Shown: piece after piece, positions 22,490-33,220 of the stretch | Position numbering within the stretch: position 1 is the first letter of the stretch | Layout of the letters: the number at the start of each line of letters is the position of its first letter | Assembly (NCBI GenBank): GCA_009767595.1 | Contig: VSDK01000792.1 | Coordinates: 44,651-108,650 of the forward strand | DNA from: Symbiodinium kawagutii | Lineage: Eukaryota > Sar > Dinophyceae > Suessiales > Symbiodiniaceae | DNA length: 64,000 nucleotides | Direction of reading: 5' to 3' | Notes under the pieces: generated by a model | Databases searched by the model: none | The model's input: only the letters and a program-made list of their open reading frames with translations | Told to the model about the DNA's origin: nothing | Made by a program: the position numbers and the translations under genes

Positions 22490-24150
22490 TCGAGATTTAG
22501 AAATCATGTGCTATTTCATGGGCCGCGTTCCATGTTTGAGTCGATGTTTGTTGCAACTATGTTGATAGTTCTCCAATACTGTGGGCAACCCACTGTGGTG
22601 ACACAGTCTCTAACACCTTCGCCTGGTATTAGCCTGGCGGGTCTTAGCTATATAATAAAGCCTGCAAGTAGCAATGGTAGACTGTGAGCAGTCCCCCACT
22701 AAACCGGGGGTTCGGTTCTGAGGGTTTGACATCGAGGGGAAATGATTGACTATGATCTAATATCGCTGCTTACTGCAGTACGGACCATGTTGTTGGGTAT
22801 TGGTATCGGTCATTCTGCACTGTTGGATTCAGAAATTGTCAACTATTTGAACCATTGGTTTTTGACTTTAGTTGTGGCTATCTTCAAAACGTATATGCTC
22901 AGTTGGCTGCCCATAAAATCAGTGGGGCTCGGACACTCAAAAGTTAATGGACTATTTAGATCATGCAGCACCATGAGCTATAGTTGACCTGTTCAAAGAA
23001 TGGTTAGTTGGTCAGTAACCCACACTATTCGCGATTGAAACTGACAGTTCAAATCGCACTGATCCATTATCCTGAGAAAGGGTATACCATCCTTTAAGCA
23101 AACCCTCTACGGTTCTGGTTTTTGGATAGGCCTTTGCCCCAGCAGGACCAGAATGACGGTTCTCGTATCGTCAACAAGATCAAGCACCAAAGCCAGGGGG
23201 GTGGCTGACCAATGGTTTCCGAGGTTGGGCTGAGATACCCAGTTGTCAAACACTAAGGTTTCGAATCTGTCTTTGAACTATCAAAACTTGACGCAACAGT
23301 CTCCATCGCACAAAACCTTTGGCATCTTCCAGCATGAGCAAAGGCCAGCCTTTGAAGGTAGCATTCCTAGACAAACAATTTTTTCACAGAAGTGAAAAGC
23401 AGTCAAAAACTTTCGAGAAACAACCCATTCACCTGGGGATATGCTGCCCAACACCACCAAAGGCGTGGTGTCATTACCGAACATAAACCCGGTTCTACGA
23501 CAAAAAAAATCACATCTCAGCTGGTGGCTTTCCCTTTTTGCTTGAAAGCCACTGCTAAGGCAACCCATTTTTGGTTCCACAAAAGGGTTTTAAGAAAAAA
23601 GTGTTTCCATCATTTGATATGCATATTTAGCTTGTGACGAAGCCCGAGCTGATCAGGATTCCCCTGGGTACCAGCTTCACTTTTGGCTTGGAATTTGATT
23701 GATCGTTCAGTATTTTGGAAGCATTGGCTGGGTCCAACACAGCAACACGGTCCAACCAACCAACAGCGTGAAGGAGGTATGCTGGGTGACATCAGCGGCC
23801 TGCAACAAGCACTTTCGCCGTGGGTCACGAACAACAAATCACATGAAATGTGCTTGTGGATCCGAAAGCCACCACTAGCTAGTGGGTGGATCTACGTGAG
23901 GAAGGGTCTTCAGTGTGGATATAGTCCACGAAACAAAGGCGCAGCATATGTCGAGGCTTAGGTCAGAGTCAGCCACTGTAGATGACCCGTTGAAGGAAAA
24001 CCTGAAAACCGCTGAGTCACCAGGTTCACCAAAGATGACATCTAGTGGGAAAACATGGGGGAAAACATCCGACAGTCAGTCAAGGTCACTTCTCCCTCCA
24101 GTTCTCCCAGTTCGTCTTGTTGAGTCACAGCCAGGCACGGCCGAAGTCAG
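22490..24150. other. Gene-free stretch downstream of the minus-strand stop
   Basis: AT-rich to mixed DNA. Short frames on both strands without motifs. No family A-E copy recognised. Confidence 0.4.
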
Positions 24151-24153
24151 TCG

Positions 24154-24243
24154 TCAGTTCTCCCTCTCCTTGACGTATTCCTTCCCCACAAAGTTCTTGG
24201 AGACCAAATAGCCCTGCAGCTCCCGGGCATCCCGCGGCGCCAC
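24154..24243 (-). CDS. Likely terminal exon with stop codon
   Basis: A strong acceptor (CTCGCTGCTGCTGTAG) precedes 29 whole codons beginning VAPRDARELQGYLVSKNFVG and ending KEYVKEREN, then TGA. About 25 of 29 third positions are G or C. It is the most coding-like short segment in this part and the natural 3' end of the split gene traced from 32.7 kb. The connecting exons between 25.5 and 24.3 kb are less certain. Confidence 0.55.
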   Translation of the reverse strand: MAPRDARELQGYLVSKNFVGKEYVKEREN

Positions 24244-24336
24244 CTACAGCAGCAGCGAGGCGATTCAACGAGGACAGCGGCGGTGACGGGGATCCAAGGA
24301 GAGCTGGGACTCATGGTGGTGAATGAAGGTGAAGAG

Positions 24337-24465
24337 ATGATTTAATAGATGTTTGAATAGATGGTTGAAATAGATGGTTGAAATAGATGGTTAAACGGTT
24401 AAATAGATGGTTTAAATAGATGGTTTAAATAGATGGTTTAAATAGATGGTTTAATAGGTTGTTGT
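24337..24465. repeat. 13-bp tandem repeat AATAGATGGTTTA
   Basis: About nine units of AATAGATGGTTTA / AATAGATGGTTGA, starting 90 bp to the right of the terminal exon, that is, inside the preceding intron in the minus sense. Confidence 0.85.
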
Positions 24466-24853
24466 TGACTGAAATGTTATTGATGAAGCTTGATTCGTTT
24501 TGACTCATGGTTGCTGGTGGCTATTTGGATGCATCGACGTGAAGTTGTTCATATCTGGATCTTAATTCGTTCAACCCAGCTATTGGCATCGGGAACTCTA
24601 GCTCCGACTTTTCAGACATCCAAGTGCCCCATGAGTTCTATTCCCATGTGGACCATCGCAGTCGTGTATCCGACCATATCGTACCAATTCATGCTATACA
24701 CCTCAACCAAAGGTTCAGCGATCATTGACAAATGGCATAAAGCACCAGCAGTATCACGCGAGCCATGAACCGCGGTCAGCTGTCACATTGGTGCACACAA
24801 TGACTGGATCAATCCCATATTGGTCACCTGCTTCCACTACAACTGGTTGGGAC

Positions 24854-24899
24854 CTGCAGCTAGGCACAACCAGCTGTGCTTTTCACGAGCTGCCAATGG
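24854..24899 (-). CDS. Candidate micro-exon of the split gene
   Basis: Acceptor TCCCCCAGCAG, 15 codons PLAAREKHSWLCLAA plus one base, donor GTCCCA. The phase does not match the next exon I propose upstream, so at least one boundary here is wrong or an exon is missing. A further possible exon with IVCTNVTADR lies near 24.77-24.81 kb. Confidence 0.35.
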
Positions 24900-24998
24900 C
24901 TGCTGGGGGACCCCTTCGGCCCATGAATAGCTTCTCAGTGGATCGAATGGTACCATTGGCAAATGGATGTAAATAGTAACCACCTGGTTGGATTTAAT

Positions 24999-25122
24999 TG
25001 GCTATGGGTCAGTTCACCCTTAGTTTTCCTGGTTCCCCCCATCATTAACCAGGCTGTTTTTGCTGAAATTGTTGGTTGGAACCCCCTATGATTGGTTGGT
25101 TAACTGCTTGGCCCACGGCTAA
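24999..25122. mobile_element. Family A element, diverged ends
   Basis: TTGGCTATGGGTCAGTTCACC at one end and CTTGGCCCACGGCTAA at the other; AACCAGGCTGTTTT inside. It begins 25 bp past the donor of the exon at 25148-25307. Confidence 0.7.
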
Positions 25123-25147
25123 TTGACTAATAACCAGGGGAGAATAC

Positions 25148-25307
25148 CAAGGCCGCGAAACCTATGGACAAAGTCGCTCGCCTGAACGCCAGCTACAAGC
25201 ACTACAAAGTGACGAGAGTGCTGGACCAATGCTCTGCAGTGGTCCAGCAAAAAAGCGCGACTGGCCACGTGTAGACCAGTGGCGACATCCCGCAGCAAAA
25301 AAAACCA
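25148..25307 (-). CDS. Candidate exon of the split gene
   Basis: Minus: TTCAAGAGGGACAG acceptor, 53 whole codons beginning WFFLLRDVATGLHVASRAFL and continuing LDHCRALVQHSRHFVVLVAG, one split base, GTATTC donor. Overlapping minus frames are open too. If the exon at 25363-25488 is also real, the intron between them is only 55 nt and very G-rich. Confidence 0.45.
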
Positions 25308-25362
25308 CTGTCCCTCTTGAACAGCGGCTACCCTTTGCCCCCCGATCCCTCGCCCCCCCCAC

Positions 25363-25488
25363 CGACATTATCGTCTTGGCGCCCCTCTTCGGCGCGGGTT
25401 TCGCGGGCTCTGGCACTGCATCCTCTACGGCAGTGGTTGCGGACGCCAACTCGGCATATGGTTGTCTGTCAGTACCCCCTTCACCCTG
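25363..25488 (-). CDS. Candidate exon, Ala/Pro-rich linker
   Basis: Minus: after GTGATCAG, 42 codons read QGEGGTDRQPYAELASATTA, VEDAVPEPAKPAPKRGAKTI, MS, then GTGGGG. The alanine/proline/lysine bias suggests a flexible linker. Its phase with the neighbours is unresolved, and the segment is part of a 115-codon open frame that could equally be unspliced. Confidence 0.4.
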
Positions 25489-25506
25489 CTGATCACATCC
25501 CAACAC

Positions 25507-25592
25507 CATGTCCAGTTGCGACCCGGATGGGTACTACCCATTGCGCACTGGGATGCTTGGTACCCAGCTCGCCAGAATGCCCAGCTGGTTCA
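25507..25592 (-). CDS. Candidate exon of the split gene
   Basis: Minus: GTTGATTCGTGCAG acceptor, one base, 28 codons EPAGHSGELGTKHPSAQWVV then PIRVATGH, one base, GTGTTG donor. The reading is very protein-like, but its starting phase does not match the GTAGGG donor proposed for the preceding exon, so that donor or this frame needs correction. Confidence 0.4.
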
Positions 25593-25800
25593 CTGCACGA
25601 ATCAACTTAAGGGCTCAGGTCGGAAGATGCTTCAGACATGAACTGATGTAGTTGGTAATTGACCATTGATTCGCTATTCACCATTTAATGAGCCATTACT
25701 CACCACCTCAATTACCTTCTAATAACAATAAAAATCATTGATCAGCTATGAATCCATAAGCACTACTTTCCTCGTTGGCAAAGCTTCTGGGCGTCCCTAC

Positions 25801-25906
25801 GATCAGGCTTCCATCCTTCAGCAAGGCGTTCTCTCCGTCCACTGTGACAGACTGGGAGCGCGGGGATCGTGGTGACTCGTTCACCAACCATTGAAGACTC
25901 TTGCTG
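25801..25906 (-). CDS. Split gene, exon joined in phase (10th)
   Basis: Acceptor GGTACCACTCTGTAG, one base, then 35 codons starting SKSLQWLVNESPRSPRSQSV and continuing TVDGENALLKDGSLI, then GTAGGG. The preceding exon leaves two bases, so the codon is completed as serine. The frame remains open past the donor (VGTPRSFANEESS), so a later donor is possible. Confidence 0.5.
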
Positions 25907-26049
25907 CTACAGAGTGGTACCCCCCAGGGATCGTTAAACTGTTAAGTTTGGGCAGTTCATTCGGGTATAGAAGATACAACAAGCTGATGGCGAATCTAAA
26001 CCAACGCATCTAAGCAGAAGGGCACCAGGTTATCCCCACTCTAAAAAAA

Positions 26050-26120
26050 ATGCGCAAGGCAACTAGCCAACCATCCCCGAGACATTGGGGAAAACAACAA
26101 ATGTTTGAAACCACCAAAAG
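26050..26120. mobile_element. Family D right-end fragment
   Basis: GGGGAAAACAACAAATGTTTG followed by AAACCACCAAAAGG resembles the family D right end. It lies within the intron between the exons at 26336 and 25906. Confidence 0.5.
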
Positions 26121-26335
26121 GTATTGTTGCTATAATGTATAGCCTTTCGAACAAACGCGAGGCAGGAGCAAACCCTCAAATATACCTGCATACCTTGTAC
26201 ACAAGTGGCACCAGCTATAATTCGCTGAACTAACCAGGGTTCCTTACCAATACTAACTGGGAGGATCATCAACTAGCCATGGTTCCTTATCAATACTAAC
26301 TGGGCTCATCATCCAGTCGCATGACCCATACCCAC

Positions 26336-26441
26336 CTTATCAACAACGATGCCACCACCGCAGCACCGTTTCTGTAGACCTGGGCCTTCCGGCGCACGCA
26401 ATGTGCCGCCTCGAAGAATTCGTGACACGAATCACATAGGC
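26336..26441 (-). CDS. Split gene, exon joined in phase (9th), CxxCH motif
   Basis: The acceptor is a CGTTCGAAAG. Two bases complete a glycine, then 34 codons begin LCDSCHEFFEAAHCVRRKAQ and continue VYRNGAAVVASLLI, two bases, GTGGGT donor. The Cys-x2-Cys-His...His-Cys spacing could bind a metal, but it is not a standard named finger. High third-position GC. An upstream CAG acceptor would add PARRSK; I chose the one that keeps phase. Confidence 0.55.
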
Positions 26442-26776
26442 CTTTCGAACGGCGAGCAGGCTGAAGCTAGGGTAGTACATGGTACTAGTAGCCACCATTG
26501 AGAGGTTTGGTCATGTCATGTCACCCAGGGTGCCATTGGTAGGGTAGTAAAGAAATACTTGGTATTTTTAGATGGTTTGTCCATGAATTATGGTACCTAC
26601 AATCAAATTCATAAGAATAATCAATAGGGAAACCACCGGGACACCTCTTTTTCGGACCAAAACCCCAACTAGGCATTAAGCAGCAGGTACTGAACATGAC
26701 CTGAATTGGCACCATTGAGGCGCAGTATGTTTTAACTTGAAAACTCCGACCTTTCACTTTACAACATGCTGTGCAC

Positions 26777-26870
26777 CCATGTCACATAGATCCTCGCGCC
26801 AAGATAGGCCAAGTGTGGCTGTCCCTGCGCCGGCAACCAGCCAATCATTGAGATGATCAAAGTCCCAAGT
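26777..26870 (-). CDS. Split gene, exon joined in phase (8th)
   Basis: Acceptor CCTCGCCGATCGAAG, 31 whole codons beginning TWDFDHLNDWLVAGAGTATL and ending GLSWREDLCDM, one base, GTGCAC donor. It starts in phase 0, as the preceding exon requires. Rich in Trp and acidic residues; not recognised. Confidence 0.55.
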
Positions 26871-27005
26871 CTTCGATCGGCGAGGCAGGGGTCAGTGTGC
26901 ATGTTCCTCCTTTGGGCTCGTTACAAAACCGGTTTTGCCAAAACGGTGTCCGGGAGGTAGCCACGATCAAGCATTAATGCATTAATCATTAATCAATGGT
27001 CACCA

Positions 27006-27120
27006 CATGGCTGTGGGTCAGTTCACCCTGTACCCCTGGTTCCCCCATCATTAACCAGGCTGTTTTCCCTATGATTGTTGATTTTCCCCCATAAAAGTTG
27101 GTTGGTTGATATTGACCCTT
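27006..27120. mobile_element. Family A element abutting a donor site
   Basis: TGGCTGTGGGTCAGTTCACCC is intact at the left. At the right the family sequence TTGGTTGATATTGACCC runs straight into the exon at 27117-27169, so that the intron's GT lies within what is normally the terminal repeat (GGGTCAATATCAACC on minus). Confidence 0.7.
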
Positions 27121-27169
27121 TTCCCTTGCCCAAAGGATCCACACCGCCCACCTAAGTGAACGATGGGCC
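27117..27169 (-). CDS. Split gene, exon joined in phase (7th)
   Basis: Acceptor CATTGTCAACCAAG preceding the segment on minus. Two bases complete a glycine, then 17 codons PIVHLGGRCGSFGQGKR, then GTCAAT. The alternative phase (AHRSLRWAVWILWAREK) is open too; I chose the one consistent with both neighbours. Confidence 0.45.
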
Positions 27170-27545
27170 CTTGGTTGACATTGACGTATTAACATGTATC
27201 AACTATCTTCTTGGTCTACAACAAGACACTCGGACGATCGCAACTGACATTGGAACTGTCAATTGACATGACCAACTCCAAAACATTAAACATCCTGAGG
27301 CACCATGATTAGGTGGTTCTCACCATTAATGATGGTGGCTAATCATTGATAATGATGGGTAATCAAGGATGAACCATGGTGGTTCAAAACCATTAGTTTT
27401 CTGATGATGGTTATAAAATTATGATTCCACACAGGAATGGAACACCCACAATAATGAACACCCCCACTCCTCTAGTGGAATCATCAAATCAATCAACGTC
27501 TTTCTGGTGGAATCATCAAATTAATCATGGTGGTTTTTATGAAGG

Positions 27546-27652
27546 ATTGCCCTCTGGCAAACTAAGCTGGAAGCTGAAAATCACTGTTTTTCAAAGGTTA
27601 AATTTATAATCCGTAGATTTCTAACCTTCCAGGTTAGTTTCCCGGAATGTAA
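27546..27652. mobile_element. Family E inverted-repeat element
   Basis: GATTGCCCTCTGGCAAACTAAGC at one end, CCAGGTTAGTTTCCCGGAATG at the other, an imperfect inverted pair. It lies 23 bp past the donor of the exon at 27676-27743. Confidence 0.65.
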
Positions 27653-27675
27653 TCATTAGCCCTTAAGGATTCCAC

Positions 27676-27743
27676 CCTTTCTTCCCTCAAGGCTGTCACC
27701 GCTCGCGAACCTCTCCGGGTCTGGAACAAACATGTGGCACCAC
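27676..27743 (-). CDS. Split gene, exon joined in phase (6th)
   Basis: Acceptor CGACCCGTACGCAG. One base completes the threonine left by the preceding exon, then 22 codons WCHMFVPDPERFASGDSLEG plus RK, one base, GTGGAA donor. GC-rich and strongly protein-like. Confidence 0.6.
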
Positions 27744-27865
27744 CTGCGTACGGGTCGGCGTCTGGATTGACAATGGCCAATGGTCAATATCAACCAACCA
27801 ATAATAGCTGGTTAATGGTTAGTAATAGGGGATAACAACCAACAATAATGGGGATATACCAGCTA

Positions 27866-27988
27866 TATATGGCTATAGGTCAACATTAACCAACGAACTT
27901 TTATGGGGGATAATCAACAATCATACGGAAAACACGGTGGTTAATGATGGAGGAACCAGGGGTACAGGGTGAACTGACCCACTGCCAC
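27866..27988. mobile_element. Family A element supplying a donor site
   Basis: Ends TATGGCTATAGGTCAACATT and GAACTGACCCACTGCCA. On minus the element starts TGGCAGTGGGTCA directly behind a G that ends the flank, so the junction reads GTGGCAGTGG, and this GT is the inferred donor of the exon at 27989-28277. A related partial unit lies at 27780-27860. Confidence 0.7.
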
Positions 27989-28277
27989 GTCTCAGAACTG
28001 GTTCCAAACCAACGGCAGCTTTGGGAGCGGTTCTGGTCTCGAAGGAGCCATCGATGCAGTTGGCATGTTGGGACTTCACCTCCGTCTTCTTCCAGCAAGC
28101 TGTCCTTCAAAGGCTTCGCTGGTTTCTCGTACTTTACCACGGAATCCACAACTTCCGCATCAGGCATGGCGCTCTTATGAGGGGCCTTTCTCTTGCATGG
28201 GCCGAGATGTTCCTTACCCTCCTCAATCATGATGAACTTGGAGTCCGCCATTGCGCAATGTAGAGTGGGTGGTTTTG
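27989..28277 (-). CDS. Split gene, longest exon joined in phase (5th)
   Basis: On minus a CATTCTCTAG acceptor is followed by two bases and 95 codons, including MADSKFIMIEEGKEHLGPCK, AEVVDSVVKYEKPAKPLKDS and WLLRDQNRSQSCRWFGTSSE, then two bases and a GT formed with the family A element. The N-terminal two-thirds is rich in lysine and acidic residues. The ATG at 28251 (GCGCAATGG) could alternatively be the true start of the protein, in which case the upstream exons belong to another transcript. Function unknown. Confidence 0.6.
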
Positions 28278-28495
28278 CTAGAGAATGCAAAATGCTTGAC
28301 AGGGCACTTGAGCCCAAAAAAACAATTTGCAGACTATGCAAATGAAACACTTCTACATTTCCTATTGTTTCATCCCTTTTTGCTGATCGCGTCGATATTT
28401 TTTGATTTTAATGTTCAACTGATAATTAGGTGGATTAATTTTCAATGTTGATCCAGTTCACTAAATCAATGTTATACAAGTTGTTCTGGCATGAC

Positions 28496-28617
28496 TTGGG
28501 GGGTTCTTGAGCCATGGGGAACCCTCAAGTTATGGTTGGTTTATTGATGTTTATTGCTATAAATTATTAAGAATGGATGATTGGGGGTCCCCCTATCTTG
28601 ACAAAAACACCCACTTG
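28496..28617. mobile_element. Family B inverted-repeat element, diverged
   Basis: TTGGGGGGTTCTTGAGCCATGG at the left and CCCCCTATCTTGACAAAAACACC at the right; TGGTTGGTTTATTGATG and AATGGATGATTGGGGG inside. It lies in the intron between 28726 and 28277. Confidence 0.6.
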
Positions 28618-28725
28618 TACCTGAAGGGAGTTCCCGGGTGACAAGTTGTTGTCCAATCAGGCTCAGTTTGCTTCAGATCAATCACCTCTGGTTGATACTC
28701 ATGGACTCATTACTCGTCACATGAC

Positions 28726-28781
28726 CGGGGATGGTGTCCCACCATGCAGCTTCAAGTGGCCCAACACTAAACATTTGTGTG
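28726..28781 (-). CDS. Split gene, exon joined in phase (4th)
   Basis: Acceptor TCGTTTATTAGTAG, one base (completing glycine), 18 codons TQMFSVGPLEAAWWDTIP, one base, GTCATG donor. The phase fits both neighbours. A second minus frame (AHKCLVLGHLKLHGGTPSP) is also open. Confidence 0.45.
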
Positions 28782-29339
28782 CTACTAATAAACGACAGGT
28801 GCGCCGCAGAGCAAAGCAAACACATTGACTGAAGATCATGAAACTATATCAACTCTGTATGGTAAACAACATTCCTGCCGAAGCCAGGTGGTTAATTGCG
28901 GACAGTAACCAACAATAATGAGTAAACAACTACTCCAGGAAACAGTGCTTGCCAAAACAAATGCACATTGCAAATGCTAGGCACTCCGCCCGATGGTACT
29001 GACATTATACGCGCGTCTTTACACATTGTGCATCAATGTGTGCATTTACAAATAGCAACACACTAACATTACAGTGAGCCTCTTGCATAATTGCGAAGTA
29101 CTACATTCACGTCCATTGTTCGTGTGTAGTATCTGACAGAACATAATGAATACAAAAGATATCACATGCAATTCGCGAAAAAAACTATAATTATATGACA
29201 TACACTCTATCATGTGTAAACTACAAAATGCTGTACGTATACATGTAGAGTTTCATTTGTGCATGCAAAATGTACGGATATCTTCCCAGCTCCCCACACG
29301 CCTATACCTCAGTATCTAGCCCCGGTCTATATCCCATAC

Positions 29340-29442
29340 CCCCGAAGCGGTTTGTTGCAGCCCGGCGCAAAACGCTCAACCTCGGATTCGTCGGACTCAG
29401 AGACTAAGAGGTCGAAGGTGGGAAAGGGGTCCTTGCGTCGAC
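29340..29442 (-). CDS. Split gene, exon joined in phase (3rd), acidic
   Basis: Acceptor CCGGCGATTGCAG, two bases (completing a cysteine), 33 codons beginning RRKDPFPTFDLLVSESDESE and ending VERFAPGCNKPLR, two bases, GTATGG donor. The SESDESE run could be a phosphorylated acidic patch. The opposite strand (GAKRSTSDSSDSETKRSKVG) is open too and ends in a stop. Confidence 0.5.
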
Positions 29443-29469
29443 CTGCAATCGCCGGAATGCGCGGATAAT

Positions 29470-29760
29470 GGTTGATAATGGCTATTAATAGGCACGTTAG
29501 TGGTGAATTGGTGGTGAATGAGTGGTTAATGATGGTTGATGCTTACTAATGGTAATGAAGTATAGTGAATGCTTAATGATGGTTGCAAATACTGTTGAAT
29601 CATGGTGAGTAATGGTCAATGATAATGGCTAGCAGTGGCTATCAATGGTAAATAACTGATGGTTAAGGATGATTTAGGATGGTCAATGGTTGGTCATAGG
29701 GAATACCAACGAACAATAATATATAGTGGATATACCACTTATGGCTAGGTATGTGCAGTT
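29470..29760. repeat. GGTTGATGATGG-rich low-complexity tract
   Basis: Irregular repetition of GGTGAAT, GGTTAATGATGGTTGATG and ATGGTAAT on plus, to the right of the 29.4 kb exon. Confidence 0.6.
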
Positions 29761-29995
29761 GGGGTTAGTTCCCTCGGATTGTTTACCGTGTGAAAATGTT
29801 GTCGTTTCGTTTTGTTTCTGATTTTTGTTGAAAACTGTTTTTTACCCAGCGATTGGTTTCTTAGTTTATGCTGTTTTTTGTTTATGTTGTGTTTTGCGAT
29901 TTGTGACTAATGTGTGACATTTTTTTTGAAAACCGTCACAACTCCTCGTTCAACTGCTGTTCAGCTGGTTTTGCCACCTGGGCGTTTAATCATTT

Positions 29996-30053
29996 ATGCT
30001 ATAGTCAATAAACCAACCATTCTTTTTGGTACTGTTTTTTTGGAGAAATCAGG
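29996..30053. mobile_element. Family B fragment
   Basis: AGTCAATAAACCAACCATTC followed by TTTGGAGAAA is the right half of a family B copy. A similar fragment (AGACCAACCATTCCTAGGGG) occurs at 30437-30485. Confidence 0.45.
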
Positions 30054-30485
30054 ATGCTCTCCAAAGCAAACATTTTCTTGTCATCCTCTTTTCTCCCGGT
30101 CAGCAGTGAAGCTACAAACTACGCAGTAGCAGCGGGCTCAATGGCTGGTGATTGAGCTGGGTGCAACTGAACTGCTACATTTCCCATGAACTATTCATCC
30201 GGTGAATCTAGTAGTCAATGATGGTTACTGGCTGATTTCGTGGCGAATGATTAGCCCAGGTGAATTATTTTGACAAAAAGTTCAAGATGTAGCAATCCCA
30301 TTCTATCCCAGGTTTGATGAATAGAAGTGGTGAGCTGGCCAAGGGATATCAACCGTTTATAACAATACGCCATCCATGATAGTTGACATATCTCCTTTGA
30401 TTGATTACAATCCCTCGTTAATAGTCATCATAAACCACTATAGACCAACCATTCCTAGGGGTTCCCGAACTGGCTGGAGAAAGCC

Positions 30486-30600
30486 CAAGCTGTGGCCATC
30501 CCATGCTAGCCCTCATCTCCAGGATGGACCCGCCCACCAGGGCCTGGAAGAAGGTCTATGGAGTACCTCAGTGGCCGTGCGCGCGTCAATCATTACTCAG
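30486..30600 (-). other. GC-rich islet, possible exon
   Basis: On minus, after ACGGCCACTGAG the frame reads YSIDLLPGPGGRVHPGDEG to a stop, with a possible GTGGGC donor after LLPGP. It could be an extra exon between 31710 and 29442, but its phase and boundaries are not determined. Confidence 0.25.
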
Positions 30601-31709
30601 CATTTCCTACCTAGGTGCCTCTTTGCTGATACTGATTGATCATAGCTAAGTGGCTAAGTAGCAGCAATGGTAGAGACTTATCCTATGATTGCTCAACAGA
30701 GACCCAGCAACTGATGAATCAAAACATGAACCATTAAATGAGGCAAATTGTTCGTAAGTCATGTGGTTAGTGATTACAAGCTAGCCCATCATACTAGTCA
30801 ATCAATGATCCCAATGATTGGCAGAAAAAAACACATGTCAATCAAACCACCAACCAGTAGATGCTAAACAATTCTTGTTGCTATCCTCTATTATTCACCA
30901 GTATTATCCAGTTATCCTATCATTAATTAAGCATCAAAATATACTATCCTCGTGATCCTCTATTACTCACCTATTTTCAACCTATCATTGATCTATTATC
31001 AACCTGTTAATTCACCACTATGAACCAACAAAACACACCAGCCAGTGGTTAATCAAATCCTATCAGTTTACTGAGGTGGGTCACCACTATCAACTGCAGC
31101 GCAAATGATAAGGCGGTGATCTCAAGGCATCAGCCGGCCCCAGCAATGCTAAAACAACCGTCCACGTGCCGTGCGATTCGTTGTGAGTGAACCAACGGAT
31201 GAACTCAGGTGTTGGTCACTGACAAACAAACACCTTGGTGTCTTCCCAGCTGCCTGTTCTTTTTTGGCCCAGTGGTTAGACATGGTGTAATGCCACCTGT
31301 TTTGGAACGATTTGCGCAAGGTTTGGTGATGGTCTTGCTCAAGGCTTTACCGATAGCCAGAGATTTCTGGTGATACCAATGCTATGGATAGGTCAGTACA
31401 CTTTGTAAATAGTCATATTCTATCTAACAAATTAATTAATCTTATCTTAGCCAGGTTTTTGGTGATGGATGCTGTTTTTGTTGTTTGGATGACGTTGATG
31501 AATCGCTTTGACAACAAACTGCCATCACAAGCTTACTCCGTCATTAATGAAAAGCATAGATCACCAATATACCAATGACTGTTAGATTATATCATCAAGG
31601 TACTTGGTGATTCGCCTTTTGATTGATTTGTTGCTATCAATCCTCAATACTAATCACAACCGGCACTGACAAGATTGTTGATTAGTCTTCTTGGCAAAGC
31701 CATCACCAC

Positions 31710-31772
31710 ATCGCTCCTCATCGATCCCCATCGTCAGCTGGTCATCCCCTGGGGTCCCGCACTGCACATCGC
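31710..31772 (-). CDS. Split gene, exon joined in phase (2nd)
   Basis: A textbook acceptor (CACTCGTTCTCCGCAG), two bases completing a glycine, 20 codons DVQCGTPGDDQLTMGIDEER, one base, GTGGTGATGG donor. The plus strand also has an open frame (ITTSLLIDPHRQLVIPWGPA) but its acceptor is weak. Confidence 0.5.
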
Positions 31773-32339
31773 CTGCGGAGAACGAGTGGTGGCGAATGAG
31801 TAGCGCGACATCTCACGACAGGTCGTAGGGATTGATGCTTCACCATGGTTTATTCGCCATTATCTATTGTTGATAATGGTTATCATTGTTAGGATGTATG
31901 GTGAATGACCATCATAGTTGATGATACTTGATTGTGAATCATGTTTTCCAAAGTGTGCTGATGGCTAATTCTGGTTAACAGTGCTGAAGAATGCAGATCT
32001 TGCTTCGCAAAGCTGTCGAAGACTGTGTTCCCATATCTGAGGGCTTGTCTCGAGAAGTAGAAGCCTGTAGACCGTACATGAAAGCATGATGCTGAAACGA
32101 CGTATGCAACGGAATTGGTCATGTTGGAACCATGGTGGAAGCCTGCTCACAGGGTATGCATAGTTCTAAAAAAGCATCTGAGCCATCACAAAAACTTAAT
32201 TCCCCTCCATTAACCAGTCGTTATCATAATATTATTGAGCAAAAACTGTATTGGTTCTTCGACAAAAGTCATCACCAATGATTTTTCCCCAACGAGCTCA
32301 ATTTACCAATTTAATGCATTAAGCAGCATGATTGACACA

Positions 32340-32530
32340 TATCAACCGTCACTATGCCCTTTCAAATACAATGATTGACCATGGGTGATCAGCAAAAACC
32401 CATGAAAACACCCTTCAAAGAACTCATCATAGACCATCAAATGCGACCATCAACTTACGAACCATCAATTAACGCCACCATTCAGCCATCAATGAACCAT
32501 CTCTCAACGATCATCAACCATCACTTTGCC
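32340..32530. repeat. ACCATCAA-rich tract
   Basis: ACCATCAACTTACGAACCATC-type words on plus, to the left of the 32.6 kb exon. On minus this is the GGTTGATGG-rich 5' part of the following intron. The right side of the exon (32713 onward) is GATGGTCAATTATTGG-like. Confidence 0.6.
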
Positions 32531-32597
32531 TCACCATGACCCATTAAACGATTTAAACGTGGGAACTCTGTGGCTGAGCCCCGGATGTACCCTGCAC

Positions 32598-32660
32598 CCT
32601 GCCGCGCGCACCGGGCCTTCGTTGCCCTTTCCTTCGTCTTCCCGACGTGCTCCCCTGGAC
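32598..32660 (-). CDS. Split gene, exon joined in phase (1st in the run)
   Basis: Acceptor GCTGGTTGCCTCGGCAG, two bases, 20 codons PGEHVGKTKERATKARCARQ, one base, GTGCAG donor. Basic composition, high third-position GC. The islet is open in other frames on both strands, so this is the least certain of the run. Confidence 0.4.
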
Positions 32661-33184
32661 CTGCCGAGGCAACCAGCAACCCAGCCGTGCACCCCCGAAC
32701 CGCCCGAACGATGATGGTCAATTATTGGTGATAAGACAACAAGGGTTATTAATGCTGATAAGCATACTATTAAAAGGGCTATTATTATGCAATCATCAAT
32801 GGATTATTATGGGACAATGACAAGGGTTATTATTATGCAATTCATCAATGGACAATAAGAAGCTAATGTGCGTTGTTAATGCTAATTTGTGATGGTCCAA
32901 CCATCGAAAGGGGCGAATGGTGAATAGTGATTGGGATGTGAACAAAAGGGTACGTATCCAGCCCTTGACCAACAACCATATCACATTCATGGTGAGAACT
33001 CTTGCACAGAGGCATCATTCCTTGTTACCCCAAACCTACAAGGAATGGTGCCCCAAGCTCCAAACTCCTGATCTCTATGGCTAGCCACATGGAGCCTCCA
33101 CTACGTGGGTAAAAACAAGATTCACATGTGGTTTCACCAATGGGTTCATATATATGTTCATGCTATGAATTGATAATATAAACA

Positions 33185-33220
33185 TGATTTGGTGATACCC
33201 CTATTTTGAGAAACACCTTC
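33185..33220. mobile_element. Family B right-end fragment
   Basis: GGTGATACCCCTATTTTGAGAAACACC is the terminal ~27 bp of family B without its other half. Confidence 0.5.

Noticed and set aside
25308-25362. A 55-nt G-rich intron between the exon candidates at 25363 and 25307.
   Set aside because: Not rejected outright, but too short and G-rich to claim; the region may simply be one open frame or one exon may be misplaced.
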